Assembly: GCF_947242115.1 (NCBI RefSeq)
Contig: NC_074719.1
Coordinates: 44,844,884 to 44,908,883 of the forward strand
DNA: 64,000 nucleotides
Reading direction: 5' to 3'
DNA from: Biomphalaria glabrata
Lineage: Eukaryota > Mollusca > Gastropoda > Planorbidae
The notes below the pieces were generated by a model, which did no database searches, had not been told where the DNA came from, and worked only from the letters and a program-made list of their open reading frames with translations. The position numbers were made by a program, and so were the translations under genes. Below, piece after piece: positions 20,033 to 30,047 of this stretch (position 1 is its first letter; each line of letters begins with the position of its first letter).

Positions 20033-22501
20033 ATGGCTGAGTATGAAAAACTAATAGAGATAGTGGATAAACTAAAGTTAAAAGAAGATGATAGAGCTGC
20101 ATTCATTAAAATTGAAATAGATAGAATTAGAGTAGAAAAAGACAAGCAACGGGAAGAAAGGCTACATGAAAGAAGACTGAGAGAGAAAGAACAAGAAAAC
20201 TTAGAGAAAGAAAAAGAACGCCAGCATGAAATAAAATTAAAAGAACATGAAGAAAAAATGGCCAAGCTAGCAAAAGAAAATAAAGACAATTCAGCAAGTC
20301 AAACTTCATCTCATCATCAGTATCATAGCAAATTTAGGAACTTTGATCCAAAAGAAGACACATTGGAAAATTTCATTATTCAATTTGAATACATCTGTCA
20401 AACAGCAAATATGAATAGTGCACAAATGGCTCAACAACTTCTAGCTAACCTAAGAGGTGAACCACTAAACATCATCGACACACTAACTATGGAGCAAAGA
20501 AAAGACTACAACATAGTAAAACAAAGACTAATTGAACATTTTGGCAAAACGGAGGAGCACTATCGAAAACTTTTTAGGGAAATAAAACTAGCCAAGAATG
20601 CAGATTTAAAAAGAACAATACATGACATGCGCCAGAACATGACAAAGTGGCTACAACTCGCAAACTGCAACTTAGATGACCCCAAACAGATATTAGATTT
20701 CTTTCTCATTGAGAATGTGCTAATTAATGTTACAGATGCAGCATTCTCATTCCTGAAGGAGAGAAAAATAAAAAATGAAGCTGAATTGATATCAAACTTA
20801 ACAACATACAAAGACTCACACCCAAACATCACCATTGACAAAAGGGAATTGTACAATGTAGCTGCAACAGTGACAGAAAACCATCCAAGATCTACAAATA
20901 AATTTAAATATGCCAAGAGCATACAATGTTTTTTCTGTGGCATATTGGGTCACACCAAAGCAGAGTGCAGAAAGAGAATGGCATCAGAAAAACAGCAATA
21001 TGTAAATAGAAACCATAAATATGGAAGAGATAACAGAACTTTCCAGAGCTTCAGTCCTAACTACAATAGATCCTATCAACAACAATATAACAGAAGAACA
21101 TGGCAAAGCTACAGTCCAACTAACAGTAGATCACATCAAACAAACAGAAGATGGCAAAACAACAGAATGTCTAGAAGAGACCAATTTCAAGTTAGACAAC
21201 ATACTTACCACAATAACAATCATACCAGACAAAACATAGCAGCTGTAGCAACTGAAAGACCAATAGAATATGAAACAGTAGCATATATACAGACAAAGGT
21301 AGCCAAATTAAAAGTGTATCCTGCCTATGTGGATGGCATTAAGGTATATGCATTACGTGACAGCGGCTGCACCTCAATCATTGTGAAGAAATCACTAGTA
21401 AAACCTGAACAGATACTTGAAGACAAGGTCACACTGACTTATGCGAATAAAGACTTATGGGAAGTATGTGAAACAGCATTAGTTTTCATTGAATCACCAT
21501 GGTTCACTGGTCAACACAAAGCCATAGTAATGAACAACCCAGCTGAAGAACTAATTATAGGGAACATAGAGAATATAGTTGAACTGTCAGAAGAAGCCTT
21601 AGTAAAATGGGCTAATAGTGTGAATCAAGAAAACATTGAGTTAGCATCAACTACTAATTCACATGATTACAACAATGTCAGTATACATGAAGCAACTAAA
21701 CATAATCTGTCAATTACAAATACAAATAAAATAGATGTAGAATGTCAAACTCATTTGCTAACAGAAGCATCTAAACTAAATAAAGATTGCCAAACAATTA
21801 ACACACAAACAAATGATAGTGAAATACAAACAGATGAAATACAAATAGATGATAAAGATAAAGCTGAAAAACAAGAAATACAAAATGACATTAACACTAG
21901 CTCACCTAAAGTAATAATAACAGAAGAAATATTAGCCTTGACATTTAAAAACAGCAAACAGATAGAAGTATATGATCTAGAAGTCAATTATCAGGATGTT
22001 GTATGCATAGTTGATGAAGAATCCACAATCACTTTTGTAGAGCCCAATTTAGTAGAAAAAGATTATTTGAATGATATAGCCATTGTAACCTTACCAAACT
22101 CTAGAAAGATAGAATGTAAAACTGCCATTGCTGAAATCAAATCACCATTTATAAAAGGGAAAATAAAAGTTGTAGTACTTGAAAATACTATCAGTCCAGT
22201 AATTATTGGATCTTATCCAAAAGTTAAAGTGCATCAAAAGCCAGTAATACATAAAACAATATGGTTTTATGACCTATCTGATTGTGATTTCCAGAAAGAA
22301 ATTTTTCAAATAGTACAAGAAATAACTTGTGATTTTGGATATAAAAAAGTTTGGAAACATCCAGAACTTGGAGAGTCAATGTGGGTACAAATAAAAAACT
22401 TTGGCCATTACAAAGAGTTATTACATAAAATATATGGAACACCAATTAAGGGACTCACAATTAATATCAGTGTTGTTGACTTAATACATCGCATCTGGTA
22501 A
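20033..22501 (+). CDS. Gag-protease-like polyprotein of the LTR element
   Basis: An 822-residue frame that looks whole. In order: charged Glu/Lys/Arg coiled coil (about 5-90); Gag-like helical region (about 100-285); CCHC zinc knuckle CFFCGILGHTKAEC (about 298-311); Arg/Asn/Gln/Tyr-rich basic stretch (320-400); retropepsin-like domain with LRDSGCTSIIV and EELIIGN (about 425-515); Thr/Asp/Asn linker with several CQT/TQT/IQTD motifs (about 560-625); a second fold resembling a worn protease with VDEESTITFV and PVIIGS (about 635-730); and a C-terminal beta-alpha-beta segment resembling an RRM (about 741-820, from TIWFYDLSD to LTINISVV). It presumably packages its own RNA and relies on another element for reverse transcription. 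The last two assignments are inference from pattern. Confidence 0.85.
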   Translation: MAEYEKLIEIVDKLKLKEDDRAAFIKIEIDRIRVEKDKQREERLHERRLREKEQENLEKEKERQHEIKLKEHEEKMAKLAKENKDNSASQTSSHHQYHSKFRNFDPKEDTLENFIIQFEYICQTANMNSAQMAQQLLANLRGEPLNIIDTLTMEQRKDYNIVKQRLIEHFGKTEEHYRKLFREIKLAKNADLKRTIHDMRQNMTKWLQLANCNLDDPKQILDFFLIENVLINVTDAAFSFLKERKIKNEAELISNLTTYKDSHPNITIDKRELYNVAATVTENHPRSTNKFKYAKSIQCFFCGILGHTKAECRKRMASEKQQYVNRNHKYGRDNRTFQSFSPNYNRSYQQQYNRRTWQSYSPTNSRSHQTNRRWQNNRMSRRDQFQVRQHTYHNNNHTRQNIAAVATERPIEYETVAYIQTKVAKLKVYPAYVDGIKVYALRDSGCTSIIVKKSLVKPEQILEDKVTLTYANKDLWEVCETALVFIESPWFTGQHKAIVMNNPAEELIIGNIENIVELSEEALVKWANSVNQENIELASTTNSHDYNNVSIHEATKHNLSITNTNKIDVECQTHLLTEASKLNKDCQTINTQTNDSEIQTDEIQIDDKDKAEKQEIQNDINTSSPKVIITEEILALTFKNSKQIEVYDLEVNYQDVVCIVDEESTITFVEPNLVEKDYLNDIAIVTLPNSRKIECKTAIAEIKSPFIKGKIKVVVLENTISPVIIGSYPKVKVHQKPVIHKTIWFYDLSDCDFQKEIFQIVQEITCDFGYKKVWKHPELGESMWVQIKNFGHYKELLHKIYGTPIKGLTINISVVDLIHRIW

Positions 22502-24176
22502 ACATTGAGCATTATGTTGTAAATATTGAGCATTATTTTGTAAACAATGAGTACTATTTGTAAACATTGAACTAGAAACCATTTTTTAAAAAAAAACTCT
22601 ATTTGTAAACAATTTTTGGAATTTGATTACTACATTGTAACCAACAATTTTTTTTTCACATTCTTTTGTCAACAAGAATAACATTTTTGTACTCAACAAT
22701 GTAAACAAATATTGAATTTTTTCCCAACTTATTCAGTACCTAGCTTAATTTTTTCCATACAATGTAAACATTATTTTTTCTCATTGTATTGAGAACAACT
22801 TGGACAAAATTTTTTTCTACAGCTATTGTAAACAAGATAGGAATTTTTTTACTATGTCATTTATCACAATTATATAACTTAGTCACATTTTTCAATACTA
22901 TTGAAAAAAGGAGATTGATTCATAATGTAACTTATTTATTTAATGTCAATTAGTGTAATCAAATATTGACATACACTTGTATTTTTTTGAAAACATTTTT
23001 GTCAAACTATTCTTATGGACTATATTTTTTGTATTGATGTAAACAAGAAGATTGTTGTACAAACTTTTTGATATTTCAAGTGCTGAAAGAGACACTTGAT
23101 ATTATTCTTTTAAATTGGACTTACACATTTTTTCACAACAGATTAAAATGAATACAACTAAACTAGTAGGATGTTATGCTTGTATATATAAGCTTGAACA
23201 AATTAATGTAAACTCAAAGATTGTATCACAACTGACACATTTTCTCAGTTTAATCTTTTTTTGACAAAAGAGTTTTTTGAACTTTGTACACAATAATTAT
23301 TTGATAAACAATGTAACATTAAACTTTTGCCATTACTAGCTACAAATTATTTGAACTGTCATATAGAGAAATACTTAATTGAAACATAAGGTGCATGTAA
23401 CAAGAACTATGAAGGATACTTATTACTTTGATTTCATGTTGATACTTTTGAGCAAACAATATTTTGATACTTGAATTATACATATTTACTTGTGTAATAT
23501 TAATGCACAACAATTTTTTATGGAGATATCAAACCTCATATTGAAGTAAACAGATACATTGAATTTGTAACAATGATCATTAAACAATTTGATGTTGAAT
23601 TTTGACACATATTTTGAATTTTTCTATACTTATCACTTACATATTGAGACTTACTTGTAACATTTTCTACATGATTTGTACTTATTGTACTATTGGTGTA
23701 AAAAACCAGACTTCTAACATTTCTATAGTGTCAAAGATTTTTTTATAAATAGATATTGTGAATTAAAACTTGTATTAATTTTTCACATTGTGACATAGGA
23801 GATTGTCATTGAAATTTTCGTCACACTTTGCACATATTATTATGAAAAGACTTGTAAATATTGAACACATTTGAACATTGATGTATATATTAGAACTACA
23901 TGTAAAGAATTATTTGGGATGTTAAGTAGTTGACTCAGAGAATTATTTGAATTGCCTTACAAGAACATGATGAATTAGAGAATTTTGCCCTTGTATGAAT
24001 TTTTTTGATTCAGCAAATATTTTGTGTAACACTGTCATATTATATATTTTATTTCAAGTTTGTAGTTCTATTTGAACTCTGCAATTGTACATTTCATAGA
24101 CCCCAAGAATTCCAATCGATCCTACTTATGATAATTATGTCGTCAAGCTGAAAAAAATTTCTTCAAAATTTTTTTC
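22502..24176 (+). other. T-rich non-coding 3' region of the LTR element
   Basis: About 1.7 kb with no sizeable frame. It is dominated by loosely repeated TTGTAAACA and ATTTTTT words. No pol remnant was recognised. Confidence 0.7.
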
Positions 24177-24189
24177 AAAAGGGGGGTGA
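24177..24189 (+). promoter_or_regulatory. Polypurine tract of the LTR element
   Basis: AAAAGGGGGGTGA ends seven bases before the 3' LTR, the expected place for plus-strand priming. Confidence 0.6.
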
Positions 24190-24196
24190 TAGGTAA

Positions 24197-24665
24197 TGTC
24201 ACCACCTCAAAGTTGGTGCCATAGAGTAGAAACCCTAATTCTGTATTGTGTATGTTAATTCTATATTGTGAATCTTATTCACAACCCATGTGGCACTAAG
24301 GTGAACACTTTTGACCTTAGGTGAACCAGAGAGTTAAAGGCAGTCAGTCCACATAGAGATCTTGTAGCAAGCACTTGTATTGAGTCACTTAAGATATAAG
24401 CAGTAGAGTTAGATGTTTAAAGTAGTTGGTTATAGAATAAGTACTAAGTTGTGATATTCGTATATTACTGTTGGATTAATACTGACCATTCCTGGGTCGA
24501 ATTGTATGGTGTATTCACTATGTGGTGTTATATTAAACTTATTGTATCTGCTACACCCAGCGTCATTTCATTATTCAGTGATTTGTAACAAGAACCCAAT
24601 GTCACCTCCACGCCTACATTGATAACCACAGCCACATTCATAACATATAAAACAACACGGTGACA
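24197..24665 (+). repeat. 3' LTR of the Gag-only element
   Basis: 469 bp, identical to the 5' LTR except in the last 31 bp. Followed by ATATC (24666-24670). Confidence 0.95.
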
Positions 24666-24824
24666 ATATCCTTTTCTAAAATCTTTTTGAAGTGCTTAGA
24701 GGTTAAACCCATGAGGTGTCAGTTATTTATGTTTCTTTAAACTAGATCTAGGTTTAAATTTTTCATTTTTCCATTTGATGCTACAACTTTGTCATGATGG
24801 GAACTATTAAAGTTGTTAAAATAT

Positions 24825-25140
24825 AAAGTACAGACGTTCTTTCACTGGGAAAGATAAATACAAGAATTAATGAGGTGCATTTTTATTGGAGACATAAATT
24901 ATGCTAAGTTATAAGTTTTCCTGGCTGATTCAGGCAACCCGTTTCATATTCTAATGGCACTAGGAAAGTAAGAACAATTCTTCGCTTGGATTAAACCATA
25001 ATGGATAAAAATGTGCCTTTATCTGTGTGTCTTTCTAAGTCATATATTAGGTTGAACTTTTCTGTATATAAATTGTGTTTCATTGTCTTATGTATTATTG
25101 CTACTTTACCTTTTTGTCTTTTGTCTTGAGTAGATCAAAG
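24825..25140 (-). mobile_element. LINE-A tail fragment
   Basis: CAGACGTTCTTTCACTGG, GTTTTCCTGGCTGATTCAGG, TAATGGCACTAGGAAAG, GTGCCTTTATCTGTGTGTCT in reverse sense. Diverged. Confidence 0.7.
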
Positions 25141-25289
25141 TTGAGAAGACATGTTAGCTTGATTTCAGTTCTAACCTTAAGCTGTTTAGTTATTTTTGCC
25201 TGTTAGACAAAAGCCTCAGAGTTGGGTAAAAAGAAAAGCCTAGATTTGGGGTTTTTACAATTGTTATGTACATTTCTCTAAATTGACCT

Positions 25290-25940
25290 AGTTAAATGTA
25301 ATGCAATGGCCACGTTCTTATATGCTTGCGAGTCTTGAACGCGGACTGCAGAACAAGAGAGGAATGGAGTCGAAACGCTACTGAAAGATCTTAGGCATCA
25401 CATACAAAGACGGCGTCACAAACGAAGAAGTTAGAGACAAGATTAGTTGCCTACAGCGATTTGACCCCACGAAGGCCTGCTGACTACAATAAAAAAAAAA
25501 AACAAAGTCAATTTCTATGGCCATATTACTCTATAGCAATATTACAATGTCCTCAGGGGTCACAAAGACCTTCATTCAGGGAACAGTACCAGGAAAAAAG
25601 ATGAAGAGAAAGCGATGGGAAGACAACATAATGGAATGGACGGACCTGCCGGTTAGAGAGTTTCTGTCAATGGCAAAGGGGAGAGAGGAGTGAAGAAGGA
25701 ATGGAAAAGAACGGCCCAAGAGAAGAAGGCAGTGGTTCCCAAACTTTTTGTATGTGTGTGTGTGAGTTGACTCCATGAATGGGACATAAAATCTCGACTT
25801 GTTAAAGTGAGATCTACTATCATAGACCCCTATTTGTACCAAGCAACTCCACTCCTGTAGATCCCTTGTGGTAGTAGACCCCTGCGGGTCTATATAGACC
25901 GCTTTGGGAACCACTGGGCTAAGGGATAGGTAAAGCTGGT
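25290..25940 (+). mobile_element. LINE-D fragment split by a hAT-like MITE
   Basis: Plus-sense LINE-D tail with TCATTCAGGGAACAGTACCA, AGCGATGGGAAGACAACATA and end CTAAGGGATAGGTAAA. It is interrupted at 25730-25916 by a MITE. Stops and small indels are plentiful. Confidence 0.8.
25730..25916. mobile_element. hAT-like MITE, 187 bp
   Basis: Ends CAGTGGTTCCCAAACTTTTT and TTTGGGAACCACTG. An imperfect 8-bp duplication (GAAGAAGG / GGCTAAGG) fits the LINE consensus GACTAAGG worn in both copies. Confidence 0.75.
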
Positions 25941-26031
25941 TATTTCTGCTATCGCAGTAGTGGCCTCTAGGTTTTAAGAAGAGTGATAGTATTTCATAAT
26001 CTAATTAATCTGAGTCGCGCTGTTTATATCA

Positions 26032-26296
26032 ATCAGACATATATCCAACATTCTCTGTATTAGTCATTCTTTATATCAGATTTACTCTATAACAGACATA
26101 TTCTATAGGAGTCATTCTGTTTATATGAGACATTTTGTATATAAGAAATTCCGTATATCAGACATTCTCTATATCAGATATGCTTTGTGTTTGGCATTCT
26201 CTATATTAGACAAATTCTATATCAGATATATTTTTGTGTCCGACATTCTCTATATAGGAATTCTTTATATCAAATATTCTGTAGATCAGAAATTAT
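26032..26296. repeat. ATCAGACATTCT minisatellite, upstream of gene 3
   Basis: Degenerate 15-30-bp units of TATATCAGACATTCTCTA. The most decayed of the three arrays with this core. Confidence 0.75.
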
Positions 26297-26364
26297 ATTG
26301 AACCCTATATATCATGTGCATGGGTAAGCGCTTAAGTCCTAAAGTTATCTTTATCTTATCATAT

Positions 26365-26665
26365 ATAATACAGACGTCACTCCAAAATAGAAGTTGATTA
26401 CGTCCTACGCGTCATTCATCTAGTCATGCATGTCATGCAATGAATTAAATTCTGACAAATCACTGGTTTTTCTGTCTGGCTCAGGCAACCTATTCCATGC
26501 TCTAATAGCACTAGGGAAGAAGGAGTATTTGTACAAATTTGTCCTAGCATATGGGACGAGGAATGTGCCTTTATCTTTGTGTCTTTCATAGTATTTCATT
26601 AAATTTTTGTTTTTGTATTTGAAGATTATGGTTCAGTGTTTTATGTATATTTGCAAGAAGAATAC
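26365..26665 (-). mobile_element. LINE-A tail fragment
   Basis: A good copy: TAATACAGACGTCACTCC, GATTACGTCCTACGCGTCAT, ATAGCACTAGGGAAGAAGG, GTCCTAGCATATGGGACGAG, AAGATTATGGTTCAGTG. The C-terminal RT-polyprotein frame (FFPSAIRAWN type) reads on the minus strand. Confidence 0.8.
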
Positions 26666-26754
26666 AAATCGTTTTTAACTAAGATATATGTAGAGATTTT
26701 TAAAATCATGTTCATTTTTTGGGGCAATATACAACAGTATTTATGATTGATGAC

Positions 26755-26905
26755 ATCGAGGCGGATCTAGAACAGAGTCCGGGCATGGAGACGTAAAGCT
26801 CAGGATAGATCAGAATGGATAGATGTGCTAAAGCATACCAGGGTTCTCCATTGGTGGTAACGCCACTGGGATGGATGGCTGATGGATGGATGGATGGATG
26901 TTACA
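26755..26905 (+). mobile_element. LINE tip with (GGAT)n tail
   Basis: Encodes VWRRKAQDRSEWIDVLKHTR, the end of a LINE polyprotein, then a GGATGGATGGATG tail. Ends about 65 bp before the gene 3 acceptor. Confidence 0.65.
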
Positions 26906-26969
26906 ATTTTTAAATATAGGCGTTTGATATATAAATGAAATTTAAAGCTGTATAATGTAAAAATTTGGA

Positions 26970-26982
26970 CTTTATTTTTCAG
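26970..26982 (+). promoter_or_regulatory. 3' splice acceptor, gene 3 5' UTR
   Basis: Pyrimidine tract ending TTTTTCAG, followed by ACCATCAGTATT and the ATG. Almost the same sequence as gene 2. Confidence 0.75.
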
Positions 26983-26994
26983 ACCATCAGTATT

Positions 26995-28821
26995 ATGATT
27001 CCCAATAAGAAGAACTCTGGTGATGAAATTTACAAGGGAATAATTTCATCCATAGGAAATTTGGGGAAAATGCGGAAATTTGAAGACTTTGAGGTCATCG
27101 TTGAAGGTGAGCACATTAAGTGTCATTCATTCCTACTCGCCTCTTGCTCGGAGTTTTTCAGAAATCTGCTTGACTCAAATATGAAAGAGAAACAGGACAT
27201 GAAAGTGGACTTACCCAATGTTACATCTAAGACATTTAAGCTGATTCTCAACTCATTGTACACAGGAGAATTGTTGTTAACTAACGACAATGTTTTGGAT
27301 GTCTGGGCTGCAGTTCACCAGCTTCAGATTGATTTCTTAGTTCAGCACTGTGAAGATTTTATTGTTGTTAATGTTACCGTGGAGACGTTTCAGTCGTTCA
27401 AGAAGCAAGCCGATGTTCTTCAGTGCCAGAGATTCGCGGAGAGAGTCTTTCCGTTCCTTTGTCAAAACTTCATGACGCTCAGAAAATCGCTCACTTTTTT
27501 AAAATTAGATCTCACTGACCTCACGAATCTCATCGAAAGTGACCAGTTAGATGTATTCTCTGAAGACCACGTCCTCTACTCAATCTATGACTGGGTCAGC
27601 TATGGAAACTCCAAAAGCCCAAATGTTCGGGGAATGAGAATTAAAGTCAAAGCGAACAACCTGGCAGCAGTTTCTAGCTCAGAGGATTCCAATGCTAACG
27701 CTGAGACTTCTTCTCCTGCTGCGCGAGATGAATCTCAAATCAAAGGGAATGAAGAAGACGCCCCATTAGTGACAAGCTTGAATCAGGCTAACAGGAGAGC
27801 ACTTCACCTGCATACACTTTTAAAAAGTAGCAGATACCTGCTCGCCTCTGAGAATTGCATCGAAATGCTAATGAGGAACAAATTAACACAGGGTATCTCA
27901 GAAGTGAAGAAGTTTTGGTCAGAGATATCCGCAAGGAACGTTTCCGGCCCTCTAAGTGGCTTTTGGCCAAACGCAGCCATTCATCGTGCGTGTAGCCCCT
28001 ATGAGCATGTGGCTGTGGTCTGCGGCTCTTTCGTTGAAGCGTATTCATTCGAAAATAAAAGTTGGACTCATCTTACATCCTGGGCAATAAACTCGGTTTT
28101 CAAAGCAGTCAACTTGAACGGCAGACTTTACGGTCTGACAAGAAACGGGGACACTTCAGAATTGGTTTGGTTTTCAAAAAACAAATGGTCCAGTCTTCTG
28201 AGTTTAAATATTAAAATGCAGCATCTTTTATCGCATGAGAAGTGTATTTACATTTTCAGCTCTGAAAATGTAATAACGAAATGTCAAATCGCCAACGAAG
28301 TAATTCGATCAGAACCTTACATTCTGGAAACTGAAGAATTTAATCACTCTATTAGTAATGCAGAGTATGCAGTCAGTTTCTATACGAATATCCTTGTCTT
28401 TGAGTCAATAGGGACCTGCAGGAGAGCGAGAACAGCAGTCCATGAATGGAACGAAGCGAATAATGTCTGGTCACGGGTAGCCGATCTTGACTTCAACTGT
28501 GGCAAAATGACCAGCTTCAATGATGAAACCTACTTGTACATACTCGACAAAGCTGGGAGTTTGTATCGTGTGGAGGCAGCTGAGACTGTTCAATTCTCAT
28601 TTATTGAGCAAATTTGGGATTTCCGAGTGCATCTAAAAGGTGCGTTCTTGTTCAGGGAATGTCTGTATATCTGCGGGAGGCAGAGTGAAGATGGTGAATT
28701 TGTAACAGCGGTTGAGAAGGTCTATTCCTCCTTGACATTTATTGAAAAGACAATGCCAAGGCGATGCTTTGTTCCGTTTCTTATGGAAAGAAAGAGCAGA
28801 TTTTCTGACTGGGTAGAATAA
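26995..28821 (+). CDS. BTB-BACK-kelch-like protein, array gene 3
   Basis: A 608-residue paralogue. The frame stays open upstream to 26965, but that stretch runs through the polypyrimidine tract and AG acceptor at 26970-26982, so the ATG at 26995 is chosen, matching the other copies. BTB is about 29-124 (MKE motif present), and BACK is interrupted by a Ser/Ala/Asn/Glu linker (about 207-262) before RALHLHTLLKSSRYLL. The propeller carries GFWPNAAIHRACS, EHVAVVCG, MTSFNDE and SLYRVEAAE followed by FIEQIWDFRV. The stop codon lies in the first of three tandem copies of a 10-bp unit (28811-28841), so its C-terminus may vary in length between alleles. Its BTB tract is nearly identical to gene 2. AATAAA lies at 28977. 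Confidence 0.92.
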   Translation: MIPNKKNSGDEIYKGIISSIGNLGKMRKFEDFEVIVEGEHIKCHSFLLASCSEFFRNLLDSNMKEKQDMKVDLPNVTSKTFKLILNSLYTGELLLTNDNVLDVWAAVHQLQIDFLVQHCEDFIVVNVTVETFQSFKKQADVLQCQRFAERVFPFLCQNFMTLRKSLTFLKLDLTDLTNLIESDQLDVFSEDHVLYSIYDWVSYGNSKSPNVRGMRIKVKANNLAAVSSSEDSNANAETSSPAARDESQIKGNEEDAPLVTSLNQANRRALHLHTLLKSSRYLLASENCIEMLMRNKLTQGISEVKKFWSEISARNVSGPLSGFWPNAAIHRACSPYEHVAVVCGSFVEAYSFENKSWTHLTSWAINSVFKAVNLNGRLYGLTRNGDTSELVWFSKNKWSSLLSLNIKMQHLLSHEKCIYIFSSENVITKCQIANEVIRSEPYILETEEFNHSISNAEYAVSFYTNILVFESIGTCRRARTAVHEWNEANNVWSRVADLDFNCGKMTSFNDETYLYILDKAGSLYRVEAAETVQFSFIEQIWDFRVHLKGAFLFRECLYICGRQSEDGEFVTAVEKVYSSLTFIEKTMPRRCFVPFLMERKSRFSDWVE

Positions 28822-28914
28822 GGTAGAATAAGGTAGAATAAACCAACCAAATAGAACAGAATTTAGCTTATGGTGTTCAAGTTCAAATTAGAAGCGTAAG
28901 ATTTATTCTGTTTC

Positions 28915-28982
28915 TTTTAATCAGAATTGTAATTCTTACTTTTTAACAACTGTTTGAGGTGTCTTTAACTTACATAAATAAA
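28915..28982 (+). promoter_or_regulatory. Conserved 3' UTR motif, gene 3
   Basis: TGTTTC, AGAATTGTAATTC, TTACTTTTTAA, CTGTTTGAGG and GTCTTTAA in order. The best-preserved copy of the motif shared with genes 2, 4, 6 and 7. Confidence 0.5.
28977..28982 (+). terminator. Poly(A) signal, gene 3
   Basis: AATAAA about 155 bp after the stop and about 40 bp after the shared 3' UTR motif. A second AATAAA lies at 29065. Confidence 0.6.
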
Positions 28983-29234
28983 GTCCAAACCGTGTTTTTT
29001 ATTTTTTAAAAATGTTATAAACATCTGATAATAGAAATAGTGGATGAATTAAAAACTATAAAAGAATAAAGGTTGGTAGGCTTAATGATAAAGTCTTGTT
29101 ACTTTTATGTTATTTGATTACATAATTAATTTTATTGCAAACAATTTAAAGCAATTTTCTTGACATGGATGATTAAAATGAGTACATACTTCAAGCGCCA
29201 TTCCGACTTAGTTGCGACCTCAAACCCTAACCCC

Positions 29235-29535
29235 GACCTCAATCACTGAACCATAATCTTCAAATACAAAAACAAAATTTAATAAAATACTCAGAAAGAC
29301 ACAAAGATAAAGGCATATTCCTCATCCTATATGCTAGGACAAATTTGTACAAATGCTCCTTCTTCCCTAGTGCTATTAGAGCATGGAATGAGTTGCCTGA
29401 GCTAGCCAGGAAAACCAGTGACCTGGCAGAACTTAAGTCATTGGTTAATATGCATGACTAAATGCATGACGCTTAGGACGTAATCATCTTCTTTTTTTGA
29501 AGTAACGTCTGTATTATATAAGATAAGATAAGATA
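29235..29535 (+). mobile_element. LINE-A tail fragment, plus strand
   Basis: Plus-sense LINE-A end: CTCAGAAAGACACAAAGATA, TCCTTCTTCCCTAGTGCTAT, GCATGGAATGAGTTGCCTG, and tip TATTATATAAGATAAGATAA. Shows the natural 3' end of the family with an ATAAG tail. Confidence 0.82.
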
Positions 29536-30047
29536 ATTGATAAGTTAAAGGGAATTGATGCCACGAGAAGTATGACTGGAATCTTCATTATAGACGTGTG
29601 TTTGTGTTCTATAAAAAGAGCCTGCAGTCTCCTATAATTCTACACCAAAACTAACGAGTTTTGATTACAAACAAAAATGTTATTGAAGTTTAATCATAAC
29701 AGTGTAGAATGTACACACGTGAAAAATGAAACAATTCTGTTAGAGCGTGGACAAATAATAACGGAGACAGAGTTAAGAGATGCTATACGTTCCTTGTTAC
29801 TGCAGCGGTCTTCAATACCGCAAGATATTTTGTACAGACGTGTTGTGAAAGATTTTATTTCTATGCAGTCTTCCGAGCGATCCATGAATGATAATATCGA
29901 GACCTAGAGAAGGTGCGCTTTGGAAATGGCTACTAATCTACTGGGTTAAGCTCTGGTTTTGTCTGGGTCATGGGGGGGGGGGGGCGTAGATTCACGTCCT
30001 GTGTTGCGACCTCTTCATGGTGTAGAATCACTGTAGAACTCTAACCG
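29536..30047. other. Intergenic, with a doubtful 76-codon frame
   Basis: An ATG frame at 29677-29907 has no recognised motif and nothing supports it. A run of G (about 29972-29983) follows. Confidence 0.4.

Larger units (their letters stand above)
16970..24665 (+). mobile_element. Young Gag-only LTR retrotransposon (non-autonomous), 7.7 kb
   Basis: Two 469-bp direct LTRs (16970-17438 and 24197-24665) begin TGTCACC and end GGTGACA. A 5-bp target duplication, ATATC, lies outside both ends. After the 5' LTR a stretch resembling a tRNA-Leu primer-binding site is seen, and a G-rich polypurine tract precedes the 3' LTR. The only long frame is a Gag-protease-like protein (20033-22501). No reverse transcriptase, RNase H or integrase was seen, so it must rely on another element. 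The LTRs are identical over about 438 bp and differ only in their last 31 bp, so insertion is recent. Zinc knuckle, DSG protease motif and 5-bp duplication suit a Ty3/gypsy-like relative, but family is uncertain without RT. The insertion accounts for the wide gap between genes 2 and 3. Confidence 0.93.

Noticed and set aside
16970-24665. Polinton or DNA virus origin of the 7.7-kb element
   Set aside because: LTRs, 5-bp target duplication, primer site and zinc-knuckle Gag show an LTR retrotransposon; no capsid, polymerase B or ATPase gene seen.
29677-29907. 76-codon ATG frame
   Set aside because: No motif, homologue or regulatory context recognised; length is within chance expectation.
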